Of a stretch of DNA of 64,000 nt, positions 50,021-58,872 are shown in pieces. The DNA is taken from NCBI GenBank assembly GCA_020635715.1, contig JACJZG010000011.1, forward strand, positions 62,001 through 126,000, written 5' to 3'. The notes beneath the pieces are model-generated. The model was not told where the DNA came from. It saw only the letters and a list, made by a program, of their open reading frames with translations, and did not search any database. The DNA comes from Flavobacteriales bacterium (GTDB taxonomy: Bacteria; Bacteroidota; Bacteroidia; Flavobacteriales_F; PHOS-HE28). The translations under genes were made by a program, and so were the position numbers. Positions within the stretch are counted from its first letter, which is position 1. Each line of letters begins with the position of its first letter.

Positions 50021-50938
50021 TTACTTGCCCCCGCGCGGGTGGGCCTGGGCGTGTACTTTACGGAGTTTCTCCACTGTGTTGTGGGTATAGACCTGGGTGG
50101 CGGCCAGGTTGGCGTGGCCCAGCAGTTCCTTCACCGCGTTCAGGTCGGCGCCATGCTCGAGCATATGGGTGGCGAAGGTGTGTCTCAACACGTGCGGACT
50201 GCGTTTGCGCTGAGTGGTCACCCCACTAAGGTAACGACTTACCAGCCGTTGTACGGAACGCCTAGCCAACGGTTCGCCTCCGGCATCCACGAGCAGGGGG
50301 GCCGCCATGGCATCCGCTGCGCCAGTTGCCGTGCGACCCACGAGATAAGCCTTGAGCCTGTCCACCAGTTCGGGTCCGATGGGGATGATCCGTTCCTTCT
50401 GGCGTTTTCCCATCACACGAAGGGTGCCCCGCCGCAGGTCGGCGTCGCCCACGGCCAGGCCGAGCAATTCAGCCAGTCGCATGCCGGTCTGGTAAAGCAG
50501 TTCGATGATCAGCCGCTCGGTGGCCCCTTGGTGGCCAGGCGGCCATTCCACCTCGTCCAGCAGTCGTTCCATGCCCTTCTCCTCAACGAACTCCGGAAGT
50601 CGTTTCGGGGTCTTGGGCGGATCCAGGAGCGCCGTGGGGTCCGCTTCCGCCTCACCCACCAGCCTTGCGAAGCGGAAGAAGCCCCGCAATGCACTGAGCT
50701 TGCGGTTCACGCTTCGCGCCCCCACGCCTTCTTCCATCAACTGCATCATCCAGCGGCGGATGGTCTTGTCGGTGCCTTGTTGCAGCCGCTCCACCTCGAA
50801 CCCGGCCAGGAAGGTCTGGAACTGCTCCAGATCGCGCCGATAGGCCGCCACCGTGTGCGGGCTGAAGCGCTTCTCGTAGGTCAGATGGTCAACGTACCGG
50901 TCCAGCAGCATCACGGCTAAGGAACGCGGGAAGGGCAT
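50021..50938 (-). CDS. xerC: Tyrosine recombinase XerC-like
   Basis: A 305-residue site-specific recombinase that with XerD resolves chromosome dimers. The N-terminal core-binding domain (YEKRFSPHTVAAYRRDLEQF) and the catalytic domain with Arg (TGMRLAELLGL), Lys (GKRQKERIIPI), HxxR (SPHVLRHTFATH), His (LLGHANLAATQ) and nucleophile Tyr (VYTHNT) are all present. An alternative ATG at 50911 is equally possible. Because its partner and target site are not in view, XerD is an alternative name. It is chromosomal by context: rpsU upstream, hpf downstream. Confidence 0.9.
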   Translation of the reverse strand: MPFPRSLAVMLLDRYVDHLTYEKRFSPHTVAAYRRDLEQFQTFLAGFEVERLQQGTDKTIRRWMMQLMEEGVGARSVNRKLSALRGFFRFARLVGEAEADPTALLDPPKTPKRLPEFVEEKGMERLLDEVEWPPGHQGATERLIIELLYQTGMRLAELLGLAVGDADLRRGTLRVMGKRQKERIIPIGPELVDRLKAYLVGRTATGAADAMAAPLLVDAGGEPLARRSVQRLVSRYLSGVTTQRKRSPHVLRHTFATHMLEHGADLNAVKELLGHANLAATQVYTHNTVEKLRKVHAQAHPRGGK

Positions 50939-51037
50939 CCGCTCGTACCCGCCACGCGGCGGAGTTGTACGCGACCGACCTGTTAATTGGGCGGGCTGGC
51001 ACGGCAACAGCCGGCCATGCCGGCGCCGGAAATGAGA

Positions 51038-51059
51038 AAAGCCCCATCGCTGGGGCTTT
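51038..51059 (-). terminator. Terminator after rpsU
   Basis: AAAGCCCCA at 51038-51046 pairs with TGGGGCTTT at 51051-51059 around TCGC, and on the minus strand the stem ends in CTTTTCTC. Confidence 0.8.
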
Positions 51060-51084
51060 CCGTGAGTTCACGTTGGCAACGACC

Positions 51085-51276
51085 TTACTCCTCGTTCTTC
51101 TGCAAGGTCAGCTTGTAAGCCGCGCGGATGATCTCCTTGCGACGGGCCACAGACGGCTTCGTAAAGCTTTGGCGCTTACGCAGTTGACGCATCGTTTGGG
51201 TGCGCTCGAACTTCTTCTTGAACTTCTTGAGCGCTTTGTCGATGCTCTCGCCTTCCTTGACCGGGATGATCAGCAT
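51085..51276 (-). CDS. rpsU: 30S ribosomal protein S21
   Basis: A 63-residue basic protein of the small subunit platform. MLIIPVKEGESIDKALKKFK and the following KKKFERTQTMRQLRKRQ are typical. It has its own perfect Bacteroidetes promoter at 51306-51335 and its own terminator, so it is monocistronic. Confidence 0.97.
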   Translation of the reverse strand: MLIIPVKEGESIDKALKKFKKKFERTQTMRQLRKRQSFTKPSVARRKEIIRAAYKLTLQKNEE

Positions 51277-51305
51277 GGTCTGTTGTCCTTTTCGCTTAGG
51301 GGGTG

Positions 51306-51335
51306 CAAATATAAGGGTGAGAATGATCCCTGCAA
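51306..51335 (-). promoter_or_regulatory. Promoter of rpsU
   Basis: On the minus strand, TTG (51333-51335), a 19-base spacer and TATATTTG (51306-51313) fit TTG-N19-TAnnTTTG exactly. The -33 triplet lies four bases from the end of the acyl-CoA dehydrogenase gene. Confidence 0.78.
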
Positions 51336-51339
51336 CACC

Positions 51340-52491
51340 TTATGCCCGCAATACGTTCCTGCTGATCACCAGCTTCTGGATCTCGCTGGTCCCCTCGCCG
51401 ATCGTGCAGAGTTTGCTGTCGCGGTAGAACTTCTCCACCGGGAAATCCTTCGTGTAGCCGTAGCCCCCGAAGATCTGCACGGCCTCGTTGCTGGCCCACA
51501 CGCACACTTCGCTGGCGTAATACTTGGCCATGGCACCTGCGGTGGTCACCTTCTTGTTCTGGCCGGTGTTCTTGAAGTGGCTGGCTTGCTGGATCAGCAG
51601 CTCCGAGGCTTCGATGCGGGTGGCCATATCGGCCAGTTTGAAGGCGATGGCCTGGAAGTTGGCGATCGGTTGCCCGAATTGTTCACGCTCTTTGGCGTAC
51701 TTCACACTGGCGTCGTAGGCGCCTTTGGCGATGCCCAAGCTCAGCGCCGCGATGCTGATGCGGCCACCATCAAGGATCTTCATGGCCTGCTGGAAGCCTT
51801 CACCCTCCTTGCCAAGGATGTTCTCTTCGGGAACGCGGCAATCCTCGAAGATCACCTCGGCGGTTTCGCTGGCCCGCATACCCAGCTTGTTCTCCTTCTT
51901 TCCGGCCTTCATCCCCGGTGTTCCACGTTCGATCACGAAGGCGGTCATGCCTTTGCTGTCGCCCAGCTCGCCGGTGCGCACGATGGCCACCACCACATCA
52001 CTGCTCTTGCCATGGGTTATCCAGCACTTGGTACCGTTCAGCACCCACTCCTTCCCTTCTTTGCGGGCGGTGCACTTCATGCGCATCGCGTCGCTCCCCG
52101 TGTTGGGTTCGGTCAGCGCCCAGGCACCCAGCCATTCACCGGTGGCCAATTTGGTGAGCCACTTGGTCTTCTGCTCGTGGTTGCCGAAGTAGTTGATGTG
52201 CCCGGTGCAAAGGCTGTTGTGCGCGGCAACGCTCAGGCCGATGCTTCCACAGATGCGGGCCACCTCCACGATGGTCTCCACATACTCATGATAACCAAGG
52301 CCCGATCCGCCGTATTCCTCCGGCACGAACACACCCAGCATGCCCGCCGGACCGAAGTGTTTGGTGAAGAGTTCCTTGGGGAAGTGCTGGCTCTCGTCCC
52401 ATTCCATCACGTTCGGGCGCACTTCACGTTCGCACAGGTCCCGCACGCTCTGTGCGATCATCGTCTGGTTCTCGGTCCGGGTGAATTCCAT
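51340..52491 (-). CDS. Acyl-CoA dehydrogenase
   Basis: A 383-residue FAD enzyme that makes the first double bond in acyl-CoA beta-oxidation. ALTEPNTGSDA and the WITHG block lie at the FAD-binding loops, then GGRISIAALSLGIAKGAYDA, and IGEGTSEIQ near the C-terminus with the catalytic glutamate of short/medium-chain enzymes. I use the ATG at 52491, 24 bases after the apt stop, in preference to a TTG at 52518 that overlaps it. The chain length of the substrate cannot be told. Confidence 0.93.
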   Translation of the reverse strand: MEFTRTENQTMIAQSVRDLCEREVRPNVMEWDESQHFPKELFTKHFGPAGMLGVFVPEEYGGSGLGYHEYVETIVEVARICGSIGLSVAAHNSLCTGHINYFGNHEQKTKWLTKLATGEWLGAWALTEPNTGSDAMRMKCTARKEGKEWVLNGTKCWITHGKSSDVVVAIVRTGELGDSKGMTAFVIERGTPGMKAGKKENKLGMRASETAEVIFEDCRVPEENILGKEGEGFQQAMKILDGGRISIAALSLGIAKGAYDASVKYAKEREQFGQPIANFQAIAFKLADMATRIEASELLIQQASHFKNTGQNKKVTTAGAMAKYYASEVCVWASNEAVQIFGGYGYTKDFPVEKFYRDSKLCTIGEGTSEIQKLVISRNVLRA

Positions 52492-52514
52492 GTTCGTGCC
52501 AGCTGGTGGCGTGA

Positions 52515-53048
52515 TCAATACGTGACGAGACGCACCACCTCGGCTTCGTAGGGCTTCAGGCGGTCCGCTCCGTGGAGGAAGGAAAGTTCGATGAGGAAGC
52601 TGAAGGCGGTGACGACCCCACCCTGTTTACGGATCAGTTCGGCCGCAGCGGCGGCTGTTCCACCGGTGGCCAGCAGGTCGTCGTGCACCATGACGTGCAT
52701 GCCGGGTCGCACACTGTCCACGTGCATCTCCACCTCGGCGCTGCCGTATTCGAGGTCGTACTTGTGGCTCACGGTCTTCCAAGGCAATTTCCCCTTTTTC
52801 CGCACGGTGACGAAAGGGATGTTCAAGGCCATGGCCAAGGGCATGCCGAAGAGGAAGCCACGGCTCTCGATACCCGCGATGGCATCGATGCGCTGATCGG
52901 CCAGTGCCAGGCGGAAGCCATCCAATGCGGCATTGCACAAGCTGGCATCCTCCAACACCGGGGTGATGTCGCGGAACAGGATGCCCGGCTTCGGAAAGTC
53001 CGGTACGGCACGGATGGCCCCTTTCAGCCTGTTCTCCAGATCGGTCAC
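52515..53048 (-). CDS. apt: Adenine phosphoribosyltransferase
   Basis: A 177-residue purine salvage enzyme converting adenine and PRPP to AMP. FPKPGILFRDITPVL and AIAGIESRGFLFGMPLA are family motifs, and the PRPP loop reads VMVHDDLLATGGTAAAA. The ATG at 53048 overlaps the helix-hairpin-helix gene's stop by four bases, so the two are co-translated. The next gene, the acyl-CoA dehydrogenase, follows closely. Confidence 0.96.
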   Translation of the reverse strand: MTDLENRLKGAIRAVPDFPKPGILFRDITPVLEDASLCNAALDGFRLALADQRIDAIAGIESRGFLFGMPLAMALNIPFVTVRKKGKLPWKTVSHKYDLEYGSAEVEMHVDSVRPGMHVMVHDDLLATGGTAAAAAELIRKQGGVVTAFSFLIELSFLHGADRLKPYEAEVVRLVTY

Positions 53049-54028
53049 TCCACGGATAGGTAGGGTGCAAGTTTACGGAAGACCTCCGCATCGACGGCCG
53101 CACAGCCCTGCAGATCGGTCAGTTGCTTGAAGGGTCCGTGCTGGGAACGATAGGCGATGATGGGTTTGGCGATCTTCCAGCGGACATAGGGGTGCGCCGC
53201 CAGTTCTTCCACGGTGCACGTATTGATGGGGATACGCTTCACGGCGAGCGTGTCCAGGATCAGAAGCTGCTTCAACTTCAATACGGCATCGGGCTTGTCC
53301 TTGAGCACGTACACCTCACCAAGTTGGTCCAGGGAAACGAAACCACCGAGCAGGTCTCGGTACTTCACGATCCCTCGTGCGAATGCCGGGCCGATGCCGG
53401 GTAATGCGATCAAAGCCGCCGTATCAGCTGTGTTCACCTCGACCGATCGTGGCACTTGCGAGGCATACTGCGCTGGCTCCCGGATCATTGGACCCGCTCG
53501 ATCAGACCCATCTTCGACCTCATTCCTCCGTTCATCTCTACCGTTCACAGGCCGTTCATACCTCCTTGGTCCTTTTCCCGGCAACGAATCCGGCAACTGT
53601 ATGTATGGCTCAAGCAGGGCGAATTGCTCCGGCCGAATGGAATACATCCGACCAAGGTCACGCTTGGTCCGGAAGTGTCCACCCTTGCTTTGGTAACGCT
53701 CGATCCCATCGACCTGCTTGTCCGTGAGCCCGAGTGCGCGCCAGTCCTCTCGATCGATCGCATTGGGATCGAAGGGAAAGAGGTTCAGCGGAACACTATC
53801 TCCCTGAATTGCCGATCGTGATGCGATCCAAGCTTCTATCCGCTTACGCTGGACCGAGAGGTCGAATTCCTCGGGGGGGCGCAACCACTGCTCGTAGACC
53901 ACCCATCCGGCCGATCCGATCAAGAGCACCATGAGCGCGAGCACACCGCGACGCTCCCCACGATGGAGATCGAACAGATCCTTGACCCGTTCCCGGCGTT
54001 CAGCCCATTGCCGACGCTTGTGCTCCAT
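53045..54028 (-). CDS. Helix-hairpin-helix (ComEA-like) membrane protein
   Basis: A 327-residue protein with one transmembrane segment (residues 28-47, VLALMVLLIGSAGWVVYEQW) and three helix-hairpin-helix-type regions: DWRALGLTDKQVDGIERYQ, SVEVNTADTAALIALPGIGP and PINTCTVEELAAHPYVRWKI. ComEA-like proteins bind DNA outside the inner membrane in natural transformation; this topology is compatible, but many such Bacteroidota proteins have no known role. A TATACTTG string at 54149-54156 may be its promoter. It overlaps apt by four bases. Confidence 0.82.
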   Translation of the reverse strand: MEHKRRQWAERRERVKDLFDLHRGERRGVLALMVLLIGSAGWVVYEQWLRPPEEFDLSVQRKRIEAWIASRSAIQGDSVPLNLFPFDPNAIDREDWRALGLTDKQVDGIERYQSKGGHFRTKRDLGRMYSIRPEQFALLEPYIQLPDSLPGKGPRRYERPVNGRDERRNEVEDGSDRAGPMIREPAQYASQVPRSVEVNTADTAALIALPGIGPAFARGIVKYRDLLGGFVSLDQLGEVYVLKDKPDAVLKLKQLLILDTLAVKRIPINTCTVEELAAHPYVRWKIAKPIIAYRSQHGPFKQLTDLQGCAAVDAEVFRKLAPYLSVE

Positions 54029-54189
54029 GGATCACAGTGTTATGGTGACCTGGGAGCAGAAGGTCGTAGCGGACGATGATATAGGAAATGAATAGGCGAT
54101 ACATTTTCGTAGCACGGACTTCGGGACGTTACGTCACCAACCGTCCCACAAGTATAAGACACATCCGTTCGGAATAAGTCCGACCTGAA

Positions 54190-55098
54190 CTATCCCTCTA
54201 TTGCCAGCTGCTCTCGAAGCACCTCCAGGCCTGCCTCGAATCCCCTTGGCGCATAACCCAGGTCCGTCCGCGCCTTGTCGAGTATGAAGCCGGTTCGAGG
54301 TGGTCGCTTGGCCGGCTGCCCCAGGGAATCGCTCTTCACGGCGGTAACCACCGAGGTGTCGAGTTGGAAGAACGCTCCCACACGTTCAACCAACTCCAGG
54401 ATGCTCATGCCATCCGGGCCGCTGAGATGATAGATACCCGTGGCGCCCTTCTCGGCGATCCGGATACAACCATCGGCAAGGTCCTCGGCCAGGGTGGGCA
54501 TGCGCCACTGATCATCGACCACCTTGATGGGCTGACCCTTCTCCAAGGCACCTTTGGCCCATAGGACGACGTTGCTCCTACTGAGGCCTTCAGCGATACC
54601 GTAAACGATGATGGTCCTGGCGATCGCCCACCGCGATAACCGGCTGTCGATCACGATCCGTTCGGCGTCCAGCTTGCTTTGGCCATAGACGCTCAACGGA
54701 GCGGGCTCGTCCTCCTCCCGGTAAGGACCGTTCCCACCGTCGAAGATGAAGTCGGTGCTGAGGTGGATGAAGTGGGATCCATGGCGTTCGGCGGCCCGCA
54801 CCAGGTGAGCGGTAGCGGTGACGTTCTGGAGTTGACAGGCGACGGGATCCAATTCGCAGGCATCCACGTTGGTCATCGCTGCCGTGTGCACCACGACCTC
54901 CGGCCTGAACCCATCGAAGACCGCATCTACCTCCCCCTGATCCGTGATGTCCAAAGCGCGGTACCGGGATCCAAGTGGATCCGGGCTTCGGTCCCCTCCC
55001 CTGCTGGTAGCCAGGAGATCGACGGTAACCTCGTTACGAAGCGCAGCAATGAGCTTTTGGCCCAACAAGCCATTGGAGCCGGTGATCAGGATACGCAT
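54190..55098 (-). CDS. RmlD-like sugar-nucleotide reductase (SDR family)
   Basis: A 302-residue extended short-chain dehydrogenase. The NAD(P) motif GSNGLLGQ opens the Rossmann fold, STDFIFDG carries the active-site Ser/Thr, and YGQSKLDAE is the YxxxK pair. The closest family is dTDP-4-dehydrorhamnose reductase (RmlD), which makes rhamnose for the cell envelope, but the other rml genes are absent from the window, so another sugar nucleotide is possible. It is a single gene, 36 bases from the PspC-like gene upstream. Confidence 0.85.
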   Translation of the reverse strand: MRILITGSNGLLGQKLIAALRNEVTVDLLATSRGGDRSPDPLGSRYRALDITDQGEVDAVFDGFRPEVVVHTAAMTNVDACELDPVACQLQNVTATAHLVRAAERHGSHFIHLSTDFIFDGGNGPYREEDEPAPLSVYGQSKLDAERIVIDSRLSRWAIARTIIVYGIAEGLSRSNVVLWAKGALEKGQPIKVVDDQWRMPTLAEDLADGCIRIAEKGATGIYHLSGPDGMSILELVERVGAFFQLDTSVVTAVKSDSLGQPAKRPPRTGFILDKARTDLGYAPRGFEAGLEVLREQLAIEG

Positions 55099-55134
55099 CG
55101 AGGGCTAAGCTAACGGCCTGCGCCGCATGGTGCC

Positions 55135-55365
55135 TCACAACTCCCAGACCGTGCTCCGTTTGTGAAAGGGACGCTTGATATGCTCCTTGTGGGTCAGGAC
55201 GAAGGCCATGATCAGGTAGACGACCAGGTGCATACCGGCCGTGATGAAGCTGAGGTAGATAAAGGACAGGCGTACCTGCTCCAGCTTGATGTTCAGCTTA
55301 TGCGCCCACCACTCACAGACGCCGAAGGCCTGCCGCTCGAAATAGGTCTTTATGCGATCGATCAT
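55135..55365 (-). CDS. Small PspC-like membrane protein
   Basis: A 76-residue protein with an N-terminal RIKTYFERQAFGVCEWWAHK and one transmembrane hairpin (LSFIYLSFITAGMHLVVYLI) like PspC-domain proteins of the membrane-stress response. The real start is the ATG at 55365, which overlaps the DUF2851 stop in ATGA; longer in-frame readings overlap that gene. The assignment rests on size and layout. Confidence 0.65.
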   Translation of the reverse strand: MIDRIKTYFERQAFGVCEWWAHKLNIKLEQVRLSFIYLSFITAGMHLVVYLIMAFVLTHKEHIKRPFHKRSTVWEL

Positions 55366-56774
55366 CTGCGCGGACCACTTGAAGCCACCTGTTTGACGCT
55401 GGCGCGTAGCAGATGGTTGCCGATGGCGCAATTTAGGCAACGCCGCCGGGTACAATACTGATCCTTCAATTCCAGGAGCGCCTGCCCGCGGACCGCACGA
55501 TCCGCCTTGACACCTAGGGAAGTCCAGCCGGCCACCACCGAGTTGCTCTCGGCCGGTAGGGATCGAAGCAGGTCCATGGCCTTGTCGACCTGCCGTTGAT
55601 CACCGTGGAGCCGACCCATGGTGAACAGGACCGGGACCACAGCGTTGATGATCACGTGGTCGGCCCCGCTCCTGCCCAGCCGTTTCGGGCAGGGTGTGGC
55701 CGGTCGGTCGAACTGGAAATGATCGGTCCAATAGTCACTGGCGGTCACCTCGAGCAGTGCGCGGAGCTCCATGAGCGCACCCGTGTTCAAGAGGTCAAGA
55801 AGGGCACCTCGGCACCGCACCAGGACCTGGGCCATTTGGGCAATGCGTATGGTAGGGAAGTTCACCGGGCGCATGCGGCCGAACTTCCAGGAAGCCAGGG
55901 GAGCTGGGCGGAGCCCGTGCGAACGGGCGATATGGTGGTGCTCCTGCTGAAGGCCTCGTGGGTAGGCATCCACGAAGTCCACCTGCAACAGGCCTGCCTG
56001 ACCGAAGAGCACGGCCTCGGTGCGGAACAGGTCCGCTGCGACCCGATGGATCACCCGCAGAGGCACGGCGTTGGCAAGCATCCCGAACGGTTCCGCGTTC
56101 ACCTTGAGCCCGAACGCACGGGCGAGCTGGTGGAAGAACAGGCACGCCAGGTCCCCGCGGAGGGAGGCGAGCTCACTCCGGAGCGTCTGCGCTCTGCGTT
56201 CCATCCGCTCCACGGCGAGCTGATCAAGCCACGAGGTCCAATGCTCAGCACCGATCCGGCCCAGCGCCCCTGCGCAAGGCACGAAACCGCGTTCCTGCAT
56301 CAGGCGTGCATGCGAGGTCAACAAGGCGGAATCGATACGCGCATGCAGCTCAAGCGTGGGGAGCAGCCTCCCTCGGGATGTCCGGACCTCGGCATCGTGT
56401 TCATGGACCACGTGCAATACCACATTGTCGTAGGCCGGGTCGTACTGGTGTCCGTGGGCATTCCATTCGCTGCTGCGCGCGTGCACTTCCACGGTACCAG
56501 CCCATAGCTGTCCATCAACACGTATCCGGGCGTCATGCAGATCGGGACCACTGTTCCGTTGGATGCGGCCGGGGTGCACCACTTCAACGGTGCGTCGGTC
56601 GGTGGTCCTCAAGGCGTGCGTCTCAAAAAGACCTTCGGCCCAGATGAACTGCAGGAGATCCTCTCCGTACGGGAAGGTGGGCTCGAGGACCAGCGGCAAA
56701 GGGGCAGGTCCAAAGCCGCTGATCGATCGGATCGTTGGACCCATCGGTGGCAAACCTGTGAACGATGGTAGCAT
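55362..56774 (-). CDS. DUF2851 family protein
   Basis: A 470-residue soluble protein with the DUF2851 opening (EDLLQFIWAEGLFETHALRT) and TVEVHARSSEWNAHGHQYD with several His residues, and a terminal cluster of cysteines (CTRRRCLNCAIGNHLL) that may bind zinc. The function is not established; the RRCLNC end suggests nucleic acid contact, which is only inference. The PspC-like gene overlaps its end by four bases. The ATG at 56774 follows a TATCTTAT string. Confidence 0.82.
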   Translation of the reverse strand: MLPSFTGLPPMGPTIRSISGFGPAPLPLVLEPTFPYGEDLLQFIWAEGLFETHALRTTDRRTVEVVHPGRIQRNSGPDLHDARIRVDGQLWAGTVEVHARSSEWNAHGHQYDPAYDNVVLHVVHEHDAEVRTSRGRLLPTLELHARIDSALLTSHARLMQERGFVPCAGALGRIGAEHWTSWLDQLAVERMERRAQTLRSELASLRGDLACLFFHQLARAFGLKVNAEPFGMLANAVPLRVIHRVAADLFRTEAVLFGQAGLLQVDFVDAYPRGLQQEHHHIARSHGLRPAPLASWKFGRMRPVNFPTIRIAQMAQVLVRCRGALLDLLNTGALMELRALLEVTASDYWTDHFQFDRPATPCPKRLGRSGADHVIINAVVPVLFTMGRLHGDQRQVDKAMDLLRSLPAESNSVVAGWTSLGVKADRAVRGQALLELKDQYCTRRRCLNCAIGNHLLRASVKQVASSGPRR

Positions 56775-56844
56775 GGTTGGTGGCTGACGGGTAAGCCGTC
56801 AACCCACGGACCATAAGATAATCCGCGGGCACCGCTCCCGCCGA

Positions 56845-57669
56845 TCAGACCAGCACTCCTGCTATCGCCTGTGCCATCTGTGCCTGCAGGGCCTGCGCTG
56901 CGGAACGCGCTGCCGGGATCGCATCCTGCCCACTTCCCGCGTAGAGGATGCCCCTGCTGCTGTTGATGAGCAAGCCGCCATCTGCGGTAAGGCCGGCACG
57001 TATCACAGCTGCCAGATCCCCGCCTTGGGCGCCCACCCCGGGCACGAGCAGGAAGTGGTCAGGCAGCGAGGCACGCAGCTCGGCGAGGACCTTTGGTCGG
57101 GTTGCCCCGACAACGAACATCAGGTCATCTGCCCGGCCCCAGGACGCGGTCCGTCGCATCACCGTTTCATACAAGGGTCGCCCATCCTCGGTGCGGATGA
57201 ACTGCACGTCCTCGGCACCAGCGTTGCTCGTGACACCCAGAACGATCGCCCATTTACCGGTGCGCCCGAGGAAGGGAGTGATGCTGTCACGACCCATGTA
57301 GGGACTTAGGGTGATGGCATCCACATCGAGCCGGTCGAAGAACGCCTCGGCGTACTTGCGCGCGGTGTTTCCGATGTCGCCACGCTTGGCGTCGGCGATG
57401 ATGAAATGGTCCCCCTTGCTCCGGATCACCCCGATCGTGGCTTCCAGGTCCAACCAGCCTTGGTCTCCTAGTGCCTCGTAGAACGCGAGGTTCAATTTGT
57501 AGGCGACCGTGTACGGGTGGGTCACTTCCACGATGGCCTCATTGAACGCACGGACGGGATGGCTTTCCGCACGGAAGTGCTCGGGCACGAGGTGCTCTTC
57601 GGTGTCCAGTCCCACGCAGAGCAGGCTCCGTTTACGACGGATGAGCGCAACGAGTTCAGCGCGTGTCAC
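56845..57669 (-). CDS. pyrF: Orotidine 5'-phosphate decarboxylase
   Basis: A 274-residue enzyme that makes UMP from OMP, the last step of pyrimidine synthesis. The catalytic lysine-aspartate array is IADAKRGDIGNTARKYAEAF, and the phosphate-binding end VPGVGAQGGDLAAV is typical of the longer, type 2 (subfamily 2) enzymes. It is monocistronic, with prfA 74 bases upstream on the same strand. Confidence 0.96.
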   Translation of the reverse strand: MTRAELVALIRRKRSLLCVGLDTEEHLVPEHFRAESHPVRAFNEAIVEVTHPYTVAYKLNLAFYEALGDQGWLDLEATIGVIRSKGDHFIIADAKRGDIGNTARKYAEAFFDRLDVDAITLSPYMGRDSITPFLGRTGKWAIVLGVTSNAGAEDVQFIRTEDGRPLYETVMRRTASWGRADDLMFVVGATRPKVLAELRASLPDHFLLVPGVGAQGGDLAAVIRAGLTADGGLLINSSRGILYAGSGQDAIPAARSAAQALQAQMAQAIAGVLV

Positions 57670-57743
57670 GGGTACGAAGGTCCGAAGAGTTCAGCACAGG
57701 TACACAGGCTTCCTGGGTATTCAACACTCACGACCGGGATCGG

Positions 57744-58826
57744 TCAAAGACCGGCCTCGGCCTTCAGCTTCTCGGTACGTTCCGCGAGCTGCAGTGCATC
57801 GATCACCTCCTGGAGGTCGCCGTTCATCACCTGCGGCAGGTTATGCACGGTGAACTCGATGCGGTGGTCGGTCACCCGGCTCTGCGGGTAATTGTAGGTC
57901 CGGATCTTGGCGCTACGATCGCCACTGCTCACCTGGCTCTTCCGTTGAGCCGCGACCGCCGCCTCCTGTTCACGCACCTTGTCCTCGTACAACTTGGTGC
58001 GCAGCATCTGCATGGCCTTCATGCGGTTGCCGAGCTGGCTGCGCTCGGTCTGGCACATCACCACGAGGCCGGTGGGGATGTGGGTAAGGCGCACCTTGGT
58101 CTCCACCTTGTTCACGTTCTGGCCTCCCGCCCCGCCGCTCCGGGCGGTCTCCATCTTCACATCGCTCTCCTTCAACTCCACATCGGTCTCTTCCGCCTCG
58201 GGAAGTACGTTCACCGTGGCGGCACTGGTGTGGATGCGACCACTGGCCTCGGTGGCGGGCACGCGTTGGACCCGATGCACCCCGGCCTCGAACTTGAGCA
58301 CGCCGTAGGCACCATCGCCGATCACGTTGAACACCACCTCCTTGTAGCCCCCCACCGTACCCTCGCTCACATCGGCCACCTCCACCTTCCAACCGCGGCT
58401 TTCGCAGTATCGGGTGTACATCCGGTAAAGGTCGCCGGCGAACAGGCTGGCCTCATCGCCGCCCGTTCCCGCCCTCACCTCCACGGTGCAGTTCCGAGCG
58501 TCGTTCGGATCCTTCGGCACCAGCATCAACCGCACCTCCTCCGCCATCGCCTCGATCGCGTCCCGGCTCTCATCACGCTCGGCACGCGCCATCTCGAGGA
58601 TGTCCGGATCTTTCTCCGAACGCAGGAGCTCCTCCGCACCGCCCAGGTCATCGTGCAGCTTCCTGAAGCGATGGTACACCGTGATGATCGGTTCCAGATC
58701 GCGGTAGGTGCGGTTCAATTCGACGAAACGCTTCTGATCGGCGATGACGCTCGGATCAGCGAGTTGTTTCCCGATCTCCTCGCGACGATCGAAGAGGGCG
58801 GAGAGCTTGGACAGCAGGTCGGACAT
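57744..58826 (-). CDS. prfA: Peptide chain release factor 1
   Basis: A 360-residue factor that ends translation at UAA and UAG. The hydrolysis motif GGQ lies in ARSGGAGGQNVNKVETKV, and the stop-codon reading region with a PxT-type tripeptide is in ASGRIHTSAATVNVLPEAE. The length is standard. It sits 46 bases downstream of purM on the same strand. Confidence 0.97.
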   Translation of the reverse strand: MSDLLSKLSALFDRREEIGKQLADPSVIADQKRFVELNRTYRDLEPIITVYHRFRKLHDDLGGAEELLRSEKDPDILEMARAERDESRDAIEAMAEEVRLMLVPKDPNDARNCTVEVRAGTGGDEASLFAGDLYRMYTRYCESRGWKVEVADVSEGTVGGYKEVVFNVIGDGAYGVLKFEAGVHRVQRVPATEASGRIHTSAATVNVLPEAEETDVELKESDVKMETARSGGAGGQNVNKVETKVRLTHIPTGLVVMCQTERSQLGNRMKAMQMLRTKLYEDKVREQEAAVAAQRKSQVSSGDRSAKIRTYNYPQSRVTDHRIEFTVHNLPQVMNGDLQEVIDALQLAERTEKLKAEAGL

Positions 58827-58872
58827 GGGATGGTGACCGGATGGTCGTATGAACGCCGATGCGCAGGCCGGC

